From Kangsaoukella pontilimi (lineage in GTDB: Bacteria; Pseudomonadota; Alphaproteobacteria; Rhodobacterales; Rhodobacteraceae), in contig NZ_WUPT01000002.1 of assembly GCF_009830125.1 (NCBI RefSeq), forward strand, positions 1,026,001 through 1,090,000: DNA of 64,000 nt, read 5' to 3'. Shown in pieces: positions 44,664-53,451 of the stretch (the first letter of the stretch is position 1; every line of letters begins with the position of its first letter). A program made the translations under genes and the position numbers. The notes below the pieces were generated by a model. The model did no database searches and had not been told where the DNA came from. It worked only from the letters and a program-made list of their open reading frames with translations.

Positions 44664-45496
44664 GATTGGGCAATCTCGTCGTGAAAGCGGTGAAGAAGAA
44701 GCGCGCCGAGCGTCATCAAGGCCAACGACAGCGCGTAGATCAGGATCGGATCGGGATAGGTCGGCTGATAGACCGCGTAGAAGGCCGCCCGCATCTCGCC
44801 CGTGACGTGGAAGAGCGGGTTCCATTCCAGCCAGCCGCGCAGCGGGTGCGGCACGGTTTCCAAAAGGAAGACCACGCCCGAGACGATGAACATCGGCCGC
44901 ATGACCACAGCCCATATCCGTTCGAGCGCCGGGAAGGCCGGGAAGAGGTAGGCGTTGAGCGTGCCCGCCCCGAGCGCCAGCGCAGTCGCCATCGCATAGG
45001 CATGAGCGGCGAGGACGGGATCGGGCAGGCTGGCATCGCGTGCGATCGCCAGAAGCGTGCCGAGGACGAGGATCGAGATCAGGCACTGCGTAAAGACCGC
45101 CACCGCCGCCCGCGCGATCAGCGCATCGGCCCAGGTGACCGAGGCGAAGCCCAGAAGCGGGCGCGAAAAGCGGAGCGCGGTCGCGACCTTCTGGCTGACG
45201 TCGAGGAACAGCATGAAGGGAAGGAAGCCCGTTGCGTAGAAAAGCGCGAAATCGCTGCCGAGGGGCGGGGCGACGAAGGCGAAGGAGAACGCCACCGAAA
45301 GAAGTGCGATCGTCAGGACCGGTTCGGCCACCGTCCAGATCCAGCCGCCGGGCGAGCGGGTGTGCGTCGTAGCCATTTCCCTCAGGATCAGCGCGCCGAT
45401 GGTCCGAAACGTGCCGGTGCCCGCGCCGCCCGCCGGCCGAAGCGGCTGAACGGGGGCGCGGAGCGGGGCCGTTGGCGGCGGGGACGGGCTGGGCAT
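44660..45496 (-). CDS. Capsule-polysaccharide ABC export permease (KpsM/ABC-2 type)
   Basis: A 278-residue integral membrane protein with about six helices. The REMATTHTRSPGGWIWTVAEPVLTIALL start, FLPFMLFLDVSQKVATALRFSRPLLGF and the end PLFHVTGEMRAAFYAVYQPTYPD are typical of KpsM-like permeases. It exports a lipid-linked capsule or exopolysaccharide with the KpsT-like ATPase. ATG 45496 has GGAAGG 8 bases upstream; ATG 45502 is too close to it. Confidence 0.9.
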   Translation of the reverse strand: MPSPSPPPTAPLRAPVQPLRPAGGAGTGTFRTIGALILREMATTHTRSPGGWIWTVAEPVLTIALLSVAFSFAFVAPPLGSDFALFYATGFLPFMLFLDVSQKVATALRFSRPLLGFASVTWADALIARAAVAVFTQCLISILVLGTLLAIARDASLPDPVLAAHAYAMATALALGAGTLNAYLFPAFPALERIWAVVMRPMFIVSGVVFLLETVPHPLRGWLEWNPLFHVTGEMRAAFYAVYQPTYPDPILIYALSLALMTLGALLLHRFHDEIAQS

Positions 45497-45526
45497 CTGC
45501 ATCGCCTTCCGACTACGCCAACGAGG

Positions 45527-45542
45527 TTTACGGGGAATTAAC
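45527..45542. promoter_or_regulatory. CtrA-like half-degenerate site TTTA-N7-TTAAC between capsule-export genes
   Basis: TTTA CGGGGAA TTAAC differs by one base from TTAA-N7-TTAAC and sits in the divergent region between kpsM-like (minus) and kpsE-like (plus) genes, so one factor could control both. Weak evidence alone. Confidence 0.3.
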
Positions 45543-45595
45543 GACTGCGCCCCGATGATGGCGGCGAACCGGAACCTTAGAAGGGGGTGCCAGAG

Positions 45596-46741
45596 GTGTC
45601 GCATGTGGCTCTTGTCCCGCCGGGCGCGTCCGTCGTGGGCACCAACCGGCGCCAGGTGGCGCTTCTGGCAAGTCTCGTTGTCGGAGTTCTGCTTCCGGTG
45701 CTGGTCACGGCAGGCTATCTCTATACCCGCGCGGTGGACCAATACGCCTCCACCGTGGCCTTTTCGGTCCGGACCGAATCCATGCCGTCCCCCATCGAGC
45801 TGATCGGCGGGATCGCGGATATTCCGACCTCGGGCAGCGCCGACGCCGATATCCTTTTCGCGTTCATCCGCAGTCAGGAAATGGTCGAGACGCTGGATGC
45901 GCGGCTTGGGCTGGTCGAGATGTTCTCGCGGCCCGAGGGCGACCCGGTTTTCGGCTTTGATCCCACCGGCTCGATTGAGGACCTGACCGACTATTGGCGG
46001 CGCATGGTCGAGGTCATCTATGACCCCGGAACCGGTCTGATCGAGGTGCGCGCGCTGGCCTTCGCGCCCGAGGATGCCCGCGTCATCGCCACCGGCGTCA
46101 TGGAGGAAAGCGCGCGCCTGATCGATGACCTGTCCCGAGTGGCCCGTGACGACACGACGGCCTTCGCGCGGGAAGAGCTTGAGCGCGCGGTCGAGCGGCT
46201 GAAACTCGCGCGGGAGCGTCTGACACGGTTCCGCTCGGTCACCCAGATCGTGGACCCGAGCGCCGACCTGCAGGGGCAGATGGGCGTGCTGGGCAGTCTG
46301 GAGGGACAGTTGGCCGCCACGCTGATCGACGCCGATCTTCTGCGCGAAAGCACCCGCTCGGGCGATCCGCGGCTTCGCCAGGCCGAGAGGCGGATCGCCG
46401 TTATCGAGGCGCGGATCGCCGCCGAACGGCGGAAACTGGGGCAGGGCGCGGGCGGCACGGGTGGCGGAGACTATGCCTCGCTTCTCTCCGAGTTCGAGCG
46501 ACTTGCGGTCGACCGGGAATTCGCCGAGCAGTCCTATCGCGCCGCGCTCGCCGCTCATGATCAGGCACAGGCCGAGGCGCGGCGGAAAAGCCGGTACCTT
46601 GCCGCGCATATCCGGCCCACGCTGGCGCAATCGTCGGAACATCCGCGCCGGATCGTGCTGACCGCCATGGTGGGGTTTTTTGCGCTCTGCCTCTGGGCGC
46701 TGGCGGCGCTTGTCTATTACAGCATCCGCGACCGGCGATGA
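45596..46741 (+). CDS. Capsule export inner-membrane/periplasmic protein (KpsE/BexC/CtrB-like)
   Basis: A 381-residue polysaccharide co-polymerase-type protein with two flanking transmembrane helices (LLASLVVGVLLPVLVTAGYLY and MVGFFALCLWALAALVYY) and a periplasmic coiled coil of about 200 residues (ERAVERLKLARERLTRFRS, RQAERRIAVIEARIAAERRKL). It bridges the ABC exporter to the outer-membrane channel. GTG at 45596 is chosen because AAGGGG lies 8 bases upstream; GTG 45587 is too close. Stop overlaps KpsT by 4 bases. Confidence 0.88.
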   Translation: MSHVALVPPGASVVGTNRRQVALLASLVVGVLLPVLVTAGYLYTRAVDQYASTVAFSVRTESMPSPIELIGGIADIPTSGSADADILFAFIRSQEMVETLDARLGLVEMFSRPEGDPVFGFDPTGSIEDLTDYWRRMVEVIYDPGTGLIEVRALAFAPEDARVIATGVMEESARLIDDLSRVARDDTTAFAREELERAVERLKLARERLTRFRSVTQIVDPSADLQGQMGVLGSLEGQLAATLIDADLLRESTRSGDPRLRQAERRIAVIEARIAAERRKLGQGAGGTGGGDYASLLSEFERLAVDREFAEQSYRAALAAHDQAQAEARRKSRYLAAHIRPTLAQSSEHPRRIVLTAMVGFFALCLWALAALVYYSIRDRR

Positions 46742-47397
46742 TCCGGCTCGTCCGCGTCTCGAAAAGCCTCTGGTCCGGGGGGCACAGGACCGTCGTGGCG
46801 CGCGAGGTTTCATTCACCGTGCCGGACCGGGGCGCGGTGGCGCTGATCGGGCGGAACGGGGCGGGAAAGTCTTCTCTTCTCAGGATGATCGCGGGCACAC
46901 TTAAACCCGATGGCGGGTGGATCGAGACGCGGGGCAGCGTATCGTGGCCGGTGGGGTTCGCAGGCAGTTTCCACGGAGATCTGTCCGGCGCGCAGAACGC
47001 CCGTTTCGTGGCCCGCATCCACGGAATCGACAGCGACGCGATGGTCCGGCTGGTCGAGGATTTGGCCGAAATCGGGCCGCATTTCCGGCTGCCGTTCCGC
47101 ACCTATTCCTCGGGGATGAAGGCGCGTCTGGCATTCGCGATCTCCATGGCCATCGACTTTGACACGGTGCTGATCGATGAGGTGACCAGCGTGGGCGATG
47201 CCGCGTTTCGGGAGCGGAGCGAGGCGATCCTGATGGACCGGCTGGAGCGGCGCGCGGCGGTGGTCGTGTCGCATAACATGCCGCTTCTCGAGCGCATCTG
47301 CTCCAGCGCGGTGGTGCTCGACCGGGGGGAGGCGCGGGTCTTCGACGATGTCAAAGAGGCCATCGCCCACCACCATGCGCTGATGGCGCCAGCCTAG
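46738..47397 (+). CDS. Capsule-polysaccharide ABC export ATPase (KpsT-like)
   Basis: A 219-residue ATPase: Walker A IGRNGAGKSS, signature TYSSGMKARLAFAISMAIDFD, Walker B TVLIDEVTSVGD, switch VVSHN. The linker GSVSWPVGFAGSFHGDLSGAQN is specific for polysaccharide-export ATPases. It powers the KpsM-like permease transcribed divergently 1.2 kb away. The gene ends with a 4-base convergent overlap with the enolase-superfamily gene. Confidence 0.92.
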   Translation: MIRLVRVSKSLWSGGHRTVVAREVSFTVPDRGAVALIGRNGAGKSSLLRMIAGTLKPDGGWIETRGSVSWPVGFAGSFHGDLSGAQNARFVARIHGIDSDAMVRLVEDLAEIGPHFRLPFRTYSSGMKARLAFAISMAIDFDTVLIDEVTSVGDAAFRERSEAILMDRLERRAAVVVSHNMPLLERICSSAVVLDRGEARVFDDVKEAIAHHHALMAPA

Positions 47398-48620
47398 TTT
47401 TCGCGCGGGGCACCACCGGCGAAAACGCCAGGTTTCCCGTAGTCTACGGCAGCTTCCTGCATTTCCAGATGAAGTCCGGTGCCGGTGTAGGGATGCGCGC
47501 GGGCCAGCGCCTCGTCCACCTCGATCCCCAGTCCGGGCGCCTTGGGGGCGGCGATGTGGCCGTCCTCGACCCGGATCGCGTTGCGGATCAGCGCGGCGTG
47601 GAAGGGCGTCTCGATGGTCTCGGCCAGAAGCGTGTTGGCGCAGGCGACCGCCAGGTGGATATTCGCCGCCAATTCCACCGGCCCGGCATAGAGATGCGGG
47701 GCGATCTGCGCGGCCTTCGCCTCGGCCAGCGCGGCGATCTTGCGGCCCTCCCAGAGCCCGCCCGCGCGCCCGAGTGCCGGTTGCAGGATACGCGCGCCCG
47801 CGTCGAGCGCGGCAGCGAATTCGACCTTGGTGGTCAGACGCTCGCCCGTGGCGACGGGGATGGGCGTGCCCGCCGCGACGCGGGCCAGCCCGGCGACATC
47901 GTCGGGTGGCACCGGCTCCTCGAACCAGAGGGGGTCGTAGGGGCGGATCGCCTCGGCGAGGCGCAGCGCACCGGATGCGGTGAACTGGCCATGGGTGCCG
48001 AAGAGCAGGTCCGCGCGCGTGCCGACCGCCTCGCGGAGGCGGGCGCAGAAGCGGGTCGAGCGCTCGATATCCGCCAGCGCGGGCTGGTGCCCGCCCCGGA
48101 TCGTGTAGGGACCGGCTGGGTCGAACTTGACCGCCGTATAGCCGCGCGCGACCAGATCGAGCGCGCTTTCCGCGGCCATGTCCGCGTCACCCCAGAAGGC
48201 GGGCAGTGGGTGACCGTCCAGAGGGTACAGATAGGAATAGGCCCGGACGCGCGGCGTCGTCCGCCCGCCCAGAAGCGCCCAGACCGGGCGGTCGCGGTCC
48301 TTGCCGAGGATGTCCCAGCAGGCGATCTCCAGCCCCGAGAAAGCGCCCATCACCGTCGGATCGGGCCGCTGCGTGAAGCCTGCAGAATAGACGCGGCGGA
48401 ACATCAGATCGATGTTTTCGGGGCTTTCACCCTCCATATGGCGCGCGAACACATCCGCGATCACGGCGCGCATGGCCTCCGGTCCGACGGCGGCGGCATA
48501 GCACTCGCCCCAGCCCGTAACGCCCGTATCGGTTGTCAGCTTGACCAGAATCCAGTATCGCCCGCCCCAGCCGGGCGCCGGCGGAGCCGTGACAATTACC
48601 TCGAGATCGGCAAGCTTCAC
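47394..48620 (-). CDS. Mandelate racemase/muconate lactonizing enzyme-family (enolase superfamily) protein
   Basis: A 408-residue enolase-superfamily enzyme. N-terminal capping domain WILVKLTTDTGVTGWGECYAA, then barrel motifs KFDPAG (Lys), LLFGTHGQF, WFEEPVPPDD (Glu), ATGERLTTK (Glu) and APHLYAGP (His), as in MR-subgroup acid-sugar dehydratases and cycloisomerases. It likely acts on a sugar acid. The start is GTG at 48620 because GGAG precedes it and the domain begins MKLADLEV. It diverges from a GNAT gene with only 27 bases between. Confidence 0.85.
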   Translation of the reverse strand: MKLADLEVIVTAPPAPGWGGRYWILVKLTTDTGVTGWGECYAAAVGPEAMRAVIADVFARHMEGESPENIDLMFRRVYSAGFTQRPDPTVMGAFSGLEIACWDILGKDRDRPVWALLGGRTTPRVRAYSYLYPLDGHPLPAFWGDADMAAESALDLVARGYTAVKFDPAGPYTIRGGHQPALADIERSTRFCARLREAVGTRADLLFGTHGQFTASGALRLAEAIRPYDPLWFEEPVPPDDVAGLARVAAGTPIPVATGERLTTKVEFAAALDAGARILQPALGRAGGLWEGRKIAALAEAKAAQIAPHLYAGPVELAANIHLAVACANTLLAETIETPFHAALIRNAIRVEDGHIAAPKAPGLGIEVDEALARAHPYTGTGLHLEMQEAAVDYGKPGVFAGGAPREN

Positions 48621-48647
48621 GGGCGTCTCCTCATGGGTGAAAGCGTC

Positions 48648-49088
48648 ATGTCGGGTATTCCAATCACCATTCGCAATCTCGGTCCAGAGGATGTGGCGAT
48701 CCTCGACCGCGTGCGGCCCGGCACATTCGATAACCCTGTGGACCCTGCGCGGGCTTATGCGTTTCTGGCCACGCGGGTGAACGAGATCGTCGTCGCGCTG
48801 ACCGCGGGCGAGGTAGTGGGCTTTGCCACCGGCACGGTGCTGATGCACCCCGACAAGGCGCCACAGTTTTTCGTCAACGAGGTGGGCGTCCACGAGGATA
48901 TGCGGCGTCAGGGTATTGGAACGCGGCTGATGGAGCGACTTCTGGACCTTGCGCGGGACCGGGGCTGCGAAGGCATCTGGCTGGCCACGGAAGAGGGCAA
49001 CGCCGCCGCGCGCGGGCTCTACAAGGCGATGCAGGCCCGCGAGACGGGCGGCATCGTGGTCTATGACTGGGACGATACCGCGCTCTGA
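48648..49088 (+). CDS. GNAT-family acetyltransferase, AAC(3)-I-like
   Basis: A 146-residue acetyltransferase: ITIRNLGPEDVAILDRVRPGTFD, then FVNEVGVHEDMRRQGIGTRLMERLLDLA (motif A, RRQGIG) and ATEEGNAAARGLYKAM. The pattern is like AAC(3)-I aminoglycoside acetyltransferases, but environmental members often have other substrates; resistance should not be assumed. ATG 48648 is used; ATG 48633 is an alternative. Confidence 0.85.
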   Translation: MSGIPITIRNLGPEDVAILDRVRPGTFDNPVDPARAYAFLATRVNEIVVALTAGEVVGFATGTVLMHPDKAPQFFVNEVGVHEDMRRQGIGTRLMERLLDLARDRGCEGIWLATEEGNAAARGLYKAMQARETGGIVVYDWDDTAL

Positions 49089-49094
49089 TCGGGC

Positions 49095-50171
49095 TCAGAA
49101 AACGATCACGTTGCGGCGGCTCTTGCCCGACTTGGTGTCGGCGATGGCCTCGTTGATCTCTTCCAGAGGCCAGCGCCCGGATATCAGCTCATCCAGTTTC
49201 AGCCGACCCTGGAGGTAGAGATCCGCGAGCCACGGAATGTCCCGCGCCAGCACCGTGTCGCCCATCTTGGACCCGATCAGGCGTTGCCCGTAGGCGGCCA
49301 TCGTACCGGCGTCGTATTCCGACATTGCGCCGCTCGCAGGCATTCCCACCATGACCAGCCGCCCGCCCCGGGCGAGATAATTTGGCGCGCTGGTATAGAC
49401 CGGAGCCGCGCCCACGGTCACGAAGACCGCATCCGCCCCCTTGCCGATCATCTGGAACAGGTCGTCCCATGGCGCGGGGCGGGTGGCGAGGATCGTGTCG
49501 GTGGCCCCGAAGGCGCGGGCGTCCTCCAGTTTCCCGGGCACCATGTCAACGGCCACGATCCGGCGCGCGCCCGCCAGCCGTGCGCCCTGAATGGCGTTCA
49601 GACCAACGCCGCCCGCACCGATCACCACGGCGTCCTCACCCGGTCTCAGACCGCCCGAGTTCACCACGGCGCCGATCCCGGTAATGACCCCGCAGGACAG
49701 AAGCGAGGCGACGTCCGCTGAAAGCCCCTTGGGAATGCGCGCGATCTGGCTCTGGTCGACGACCACCTTTTCGGCAAAAGCGCCGGTCGCCATGGCCTGA
49801 TGGCAGGGCGCGCCATCGGCCAGCGTCAGCGGGTCGGGACCGACAGGCGCCGTGCAGGTGGCGGGATGCCCGGTGGTGCAGGGCGCGCAGCCGCCGCAGG
49901 CGCGCATCAGCGTCACGATCACGCGCTCGCCCATCGCAAAGCCGGTGACACCCTCGCCGAGCGCGGTGATCCGGCCCGCTGCCTCGTGCCCGTAGACCGC
50001 AGGAAGCGTGCCGCCCCAGGCGCCGTCTGCATAGGAGATGTCGGAATGACAGATCGCGCAGGCCTCGAGCGTGACCTCTATCGCCCGCCCGGTGGGCGGG
50101 GCCAGCGTCACGGTCTCGATGGTGAGCGGCTTGCCGAATTCCCGGCAGACCGCCGCGCGCATGGATGTCAT
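49095..50171 (-). CDS. Zinc-dependent alcohol dehydrogenase, class III-like
   Basis: A 358-residue MDR enzyme. Catalytic zinc ligands are ACAICHSD (Cys) and YGHEAAG (His-Glu); structural zinc cysteines are in ACGGCAPCTTGHPATC; the cofactor fold is AVVIGAGGVGLNAIQGARLAGA. It oxidises an alcohol or aldehyde adduct with NAD. GGAAGGGA precedes the ATG at 50171. Substrate unknown; neighbours are catabolic. Confidence 0.9.
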   Translation of the reverse strand: MTSMRAAVCREFGKPLTIETVTLAPPTGRAIEVTLEACAICHSDISYADGAWGGTLPAVYGHEAAGRITALGEGVTGFAMGERVIVTLMRACGGCAPCTTGHPATCTAPVGPDPLTLADGAPCHQAMATGAFAEKVVVDQSQIARIPKGLSADVASLLSCGVITGIGAVVNSGGLRPGEDAVVIGAGGVGLNAIQGARLAGARRIVAVDMVPGKLEDARAFGATDTILATRPAPWDDLFQMIGKGADAVFVTVGAAPVYTSAPNYLARGGRLVMVGMPASGAMSEYDAGTMAAYGQRLIGSKMGDTVLARDIPWLADLYLQGRLKLDELISGRWPLEEINEAIADTKSGKSRRNVIVF

Positions 50172-50259
50172 GGTCCGTCCCTTCCGTTGCCCGCGCTCAG
50201 GCTGGGGCGGGGGCGCTTTCCGATCAAGCCGGAAAGCGACACGCGCCACCCTGGCCGCG

Positions 50260-51456
50260 TCAGGCGGGCGCGACGCGGCGGGTGCCGAGCAGGACCGCGC
50301 CGCAAGCCACCATCAGCGCCATCGAGACGAGGAACGGCGCGCCCGGCATGAAATAGGCGGCATCCTCGGCGGCGAAGACGGCGAAGACCTGCGTCATCAC
50401 GAGGGGCGAGATCACGGTTGCAAGCGCGGCGGTCGAGGACAGAACCCCCTGCAGCTCGCCCTGGCTGTCATCGGCGGTGCGGCGCGACATCATCCCCTGC
50501 ACGGCGGGTGTCACCACTGCGCCGAGCGCCGTCAGGGGCACGAAAAGAAGCGCGACCGTGCCGCTCTGCACCAGTGCCAGAACAAGGAAGGCGAAGAAGT
50601 TGAAGACCAGGCCGTAGATAACGGTGCCGCGTTCCCCCAGCCACTTCAGCACGTATCGGATGAGCCAGCCCTGCACGAGCGCCATGGACACGCCGAAGGC
50701 CGCGAGCGACGCGCCGATCATCGACGGCTCCCAGCCGAAGCGCGCCTCGGTGAAATAGGCCCAGACGGCGGGATAGACGAAGAAGGCGACCTGATAGAGG
50801 AAAAACAGGATCAGAAGGGGCCGAAGCTCTGGCGTCTGGCCTACCTGCCGGAAGGCGCCGAAAGGGTTGGCGCGGGCCAGCGTCAGGGGACGGCGGTTCC
50901 GGTTGGTCTCGGGCATGACGACATAGCCGAAGACAAGGTTCATTGCGGCCAGCGCGGCGGCGGCAAAGAAGGGCGCGCGGGTGCCGAACTCGGCCAGCAG
51001 CCCGCCCAGAAGCGGCCCGAGGACGAAGCCCACGCCGAAGGCCGCGCCGATCATGCCGAAGCGGGCAGCCTTTTCTTCGGGTTTCGAGATGTCGGCCATG
51101 AAGGCCATGGCGGTCGCCTGGGTCGCGGCAACCATGCCGCCCACGATCCGTCCGACCAGCAAGAGCCAGAATGCCCCGGCAAGCGCCATGACGAGATAAT
51201 CCAGCGCCATCACCGCCAGCGAGGCCAGCATGATCGGACGCCGCCCGTAGCGGTCCGACAAAGCGCCCACTACAGGCCCGCAGAGGAACAGCATTATCGC
51301 GAAAGCGGTGGCCAGAACTCCGCCGTAAAGCGCCGCCTCTGACAGCGGAATGTTAGCGATTTCCCGCAGGAGCGCCGGCATTACCGGCAGGATCAGCCCG
51401 ATGCCCATGGAGTCGATCACGGTCGTCAGCAGCACGAAAACAAGGGGCAGGCGCAT
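50260..51456 (-). CDS. MFS transporter, TetA/drug:H+ antiporter-like
   Basis: A 398-residue major facilitator with about 12 helices. Motif A is GALSDRYGRRPIML, and the first half starts FVLLTTVIDSMGIGLILPVMPALLRE, close to the 12-TMS TetA group; LGPLLGGLLAEFGTRAPFFAAA is motif C-like. It probably exports a small drug or metabolite; tetracycline specificity cannot be claimed. A strong terminator for the gene upstream lies in its leader. Confidence 0.88.
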   Translation of the reverse strand: MRLPLVFVLLTTVIDSMGIGLILPVMPALLREIANIPLSEAALYGGVLATAFAIMLFLCGPVVGALSDRYGRRPIMLASLAVMALDYLVMALAGAFWLLLVGRIVGGMVAATQATAMAFMADISKPEEKAARFGMIGAAFGVGFVLGPLLGGLLAEFGTRAPFFAAAALAAMNLVFGYVVMPETNRNRRPLTLARANPFGAFRQVGQTPELRPLLILFFLYQVAFFVYPAVWAYFTEARFGWEPSMIGASLAAFGVSMALVQGWLIRYVLKWLGERGTVIYGLVFNFFAFLVLALVQSGTVALLFVPLTALGAVVTPAVQGMMSRRTADDSQGELQGVLSSTAALATVISPLVMTQVFAVFAAEDAAYFMPGAPFLVSMALMVACGAVLLGTRRVAPA

Positions 51457-51506
51457 CGGGGGTCCTCTCGGGGCGGCATTAGACCCGCGTTGGGCCGAGG
51501 GGCAAC

Positions 51507-51537
51507 AAAAAAGGCGCCGTTCGCGCGGCGCCTTTTT
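51507..51537 (-). terminator. Rho-independent terminator of the BKACE gene
   Basis: GGCGCCG (51513-51519) pairs with CGGCGCC (51526-51532) around TTCGCG, flanked by AAAAAA (51507-51512) and TTTTT (51533-51537), so it can act in both directions. It lies 32 bases past the stop of the minus-strand gene at 51569. Confidence 0.9.
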
Positions 51538-51568
51538 CCGGAGGCCGTGTCTTTGTTGCGGGAAGGGC

Positions 51569-52402
51569 TCAGGCGGCCCTGAGCCCGAGGATTGCGCGCG
51601 CCTCGGCTGGGGTCGCCACCGGGCGGTCGTGCTTTTTGCAGAGATCGACAGTGCGCGCGACAAGCGCCGCGTTCGAGGGCGCCAGCGTCTCGCGGTCGAT
51701 CCGGATATTGTCTTCCAGCCCGGTGCGGCAATGCCCGCCGGTCTCGATGCACCACTCGTTGACGATGACCTGTCCCGGGCCAACACCCGCCGCGCACCAG
51801 ACGGCGTCGGGCGCGATCCGGGCGAGCGTCTCGCGGAAGAAGTCGAAGGACGGGCGGTCGACGGGCATTGCGTTCTTCACGCCCATGACGAACTGCACGT
51901 AAAGCGGCCCTTTGAGACGGCCGTCCTTCTGCATCTTGGCGGCCTGGAAAATGTGGCTGAGGTCGAAGGCCTCAATCTCGGGCTTCACGTCATATTTCAG
52001 CATCTCTGACGCTAGCCAGTCGACCAGATCGGGCGGGTTCTCGTAGACGCGCGTAGGAAAGTTGTTCGACCCGACCGAGAGCGACGCCATGTCGGGTCGG
52101 AGGGGCAGCATTCCGCCACGAGCTTGCCCCGCGCCCGAGCGCCCGCCGGTGGATAGTTGCACGATCATGCCGGGGCAGTGCTTTTCGATGCCTTCTTTCA
52201 GGCGTCCGAAAAGCTCGGGGTCCGAGGTGGGCGTCTGGTCGGGCAGGCGCACATGGCAATGGGCGATGGACGCGCCGGCCTCGAACGCCTCGTGGGTGGA
52301 CTCGATCTGTTCCTCGACCGAGATCGGGACGGCGGGATTGTCTTCCTTCCGGGGCACCGAGCCGGTGATGGCGACACAGATGATGCAGGGTGACTTTGTC
52401 AT
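51569..52402 (-). CDS. Beta-keto acid cleavage enzyme (BKACE, DUF849 family)
   Basis: A 277-residue TIM-barrel enzyme: CVAITGSVPRKEDNPAVPISVEEQIESTHEAFEAGASIAHCHVRLPDQTPTSD, with the zinc-binding His pair in HCHVR, and later VRVGLEDN-like TGLEDNIRI. BKACE enzymes condense a beta-keto acid with acetyl-CoA to give acetoacetate and a CoA ester. The original member cleaves 3-keto-5-aminohexanoate in lysine fermentation, but many are in carnitine or other pathways. Here it is close to a PLP dehydratase and a hydrolase. Confidence 0.9.
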   Translation of the reverse strand: MTKSPCIICVAITGSVPRKEDNPAVPISVEEQIESTHEAFEAGASIAHCHVRLPDQTPTSDPELFGRLKEGIEKHCPGMIVQLSTGGRSGAGQARGGMLPLRPDMASLSVGSNNFPTRVYENPPDLVDWLASEMLKYDVKPEIEAFDLSHIFQAAKMQKDGRLKGPLYVQFVMGVKNAMPVDRPSFDFFRETLARIAPDAVWCAAGVGPGQVIVNEWCIETGGHCRTGLEDNIRIDRETLAPSNAALVARTVDLCKKHDRPVATPAEARAILGLRAA

Positions 52403-52467
52403 TCTCGGATCCTTGGTCGTTCTTGATCGGATGATAGCGTGGCGATCCGGGCGGGGCGAGGGGGGCG

Positions 52468-53451
52468 TCAGGCGAAACGGTCGAGCGCGGTCTGGAACAT
52501 CGCGGCGTCCACGTTCCCGCCCGAGGCGACGACGATGACATCCGCGTCCCCCGTCGCGTGGAAAAGCGCCGCCGCCAGCGCCACCGCGCCCCCCGGTTCC
52601 AGCACGATCTTGAGCCGGTTGAAGGCCACCGCCATGGCGCGGAGCGCGTCGTCATCCGACACGGCATAAGCGGGGCCGCAATGGGCCTGCATGATCGGAA
52701 AGGTCAGGTCCCCGGGCCGGGGCGTGATGATCGCGTCACAGATCGAACCTGTGGTGGACGGGTTCGTCTGGATCGTGCCCGAGACAAGCGAGCGGCCCAC
52801 GTCGTCGAAACCTTCGGGTTCCACGGGGCGGACGCGGAGGCCGGGCGCCTCGGCGGCAAGCGCCAGCGCAATGCCCGAGGTCAGGCCGCCGCCGCCGCAG
52901 CAGACCAGCACGTCCGCCTCGTCGATCCCGCGCGCCTTGGCGTCCTCGGCAATCTCCAGCCCGGTGGTGCCTTGACCGGCAATGACCATCGGGGTGTCGA
53001 AAGGCTTGATCAGCGTCAGCCCGCGTTCCTCGGCCAGCGCTGCGCCAATGGCGTCGCGGTCCTCGGTCGCGCGGTCGTAGAAGACGACCTCTGCCCCGAC
53101 CGCCCTGGTATTCGCAATCTTTAGCGCGGGCGCGTCGGACGGCATCACGATCACGGCCGGTGCGCCGAGTTCGCGCGCGGCAAGCGCCACGCCCTGCGCG
53201 TGGTTGCCCGAGGAATAGGCCAGGACGCCGCGGGCCCGTGTCTCGGGGTCGAGCGCCGAGAGGGCCGATCGCGCGCCACGGTATTTGAACGAGCCTGTCT
53301 TCTGCAGGCACTCGGCCTTGACGAAGATGCGGCGTCCCGCATCCGCATCCAGAAGCGGGGCGTTCAGAAGGGGCGTGCGGACGGCAAAGCCCTCAAGCCG
53401 CGCGCGGGCGGCGCGGATATCGTCGATGTTCACGGAAGTTTCTCCAGCCAT
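52468..53451 (-). CDS. Threonine/serine dehydratase-like PLP enzyme (fold type II)
   Basis: A 327-residue enzyme with the PLP lysine in GSFKYRGA, the Asn in SSGNHAQG, the phosphate-binding glycine loop CGGGGLTSG and the end VVASGGNVD. No C-terminal ACT regulatory domain is present, so it is a catabolic dehydratase or serine racemase-type enzyme rather than biosynthetic IlvA. Its 3' neighbour is BKACE; its 5' end overlaps the hydrolase by 22 bases. Confidence 0.9.
   Translation of the reverse strand: MAGETSVNIDDIRAARARLEGFAVRTPLLNAPLLDADAGRRIFVKAECLQKTGSFKYRGARSALSALDPETRARGVLAYSSGNHAQGVALAARELGAPAVIVMPSDAPALKIANTRAVGAEVVFYDRATEDRDAIGAALAEERGLTLIKPFDTPMVIAGQGTTGLEIAEDAKARGIDEADVLVCCGGGGLTSGIALALAAEAPGLRVRPVEPEGFDDVGRSLVSGTIQTNPSTTGSICDAIITPRPGDLTFPIMQAHCGPAYAVSDDDALRAMAVAFNRLKIVLEPGGAVALAAALFHATGDADVIVVASGGNVDAAMFQTALDRFA

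Noticed and set aside
48648-49088. Aminoglycoside resistance gene
   Set aside because: The protein is AAC(3)-I-like only at the fold and motif level; environmental GNATs of this type commonly have other substrates.
50260-51456. Tetracycline resistance pump
   Set aside because: It resembles the TetA group, but no TetR-type repressor is adjacent and substrate cannot be read from sequence.
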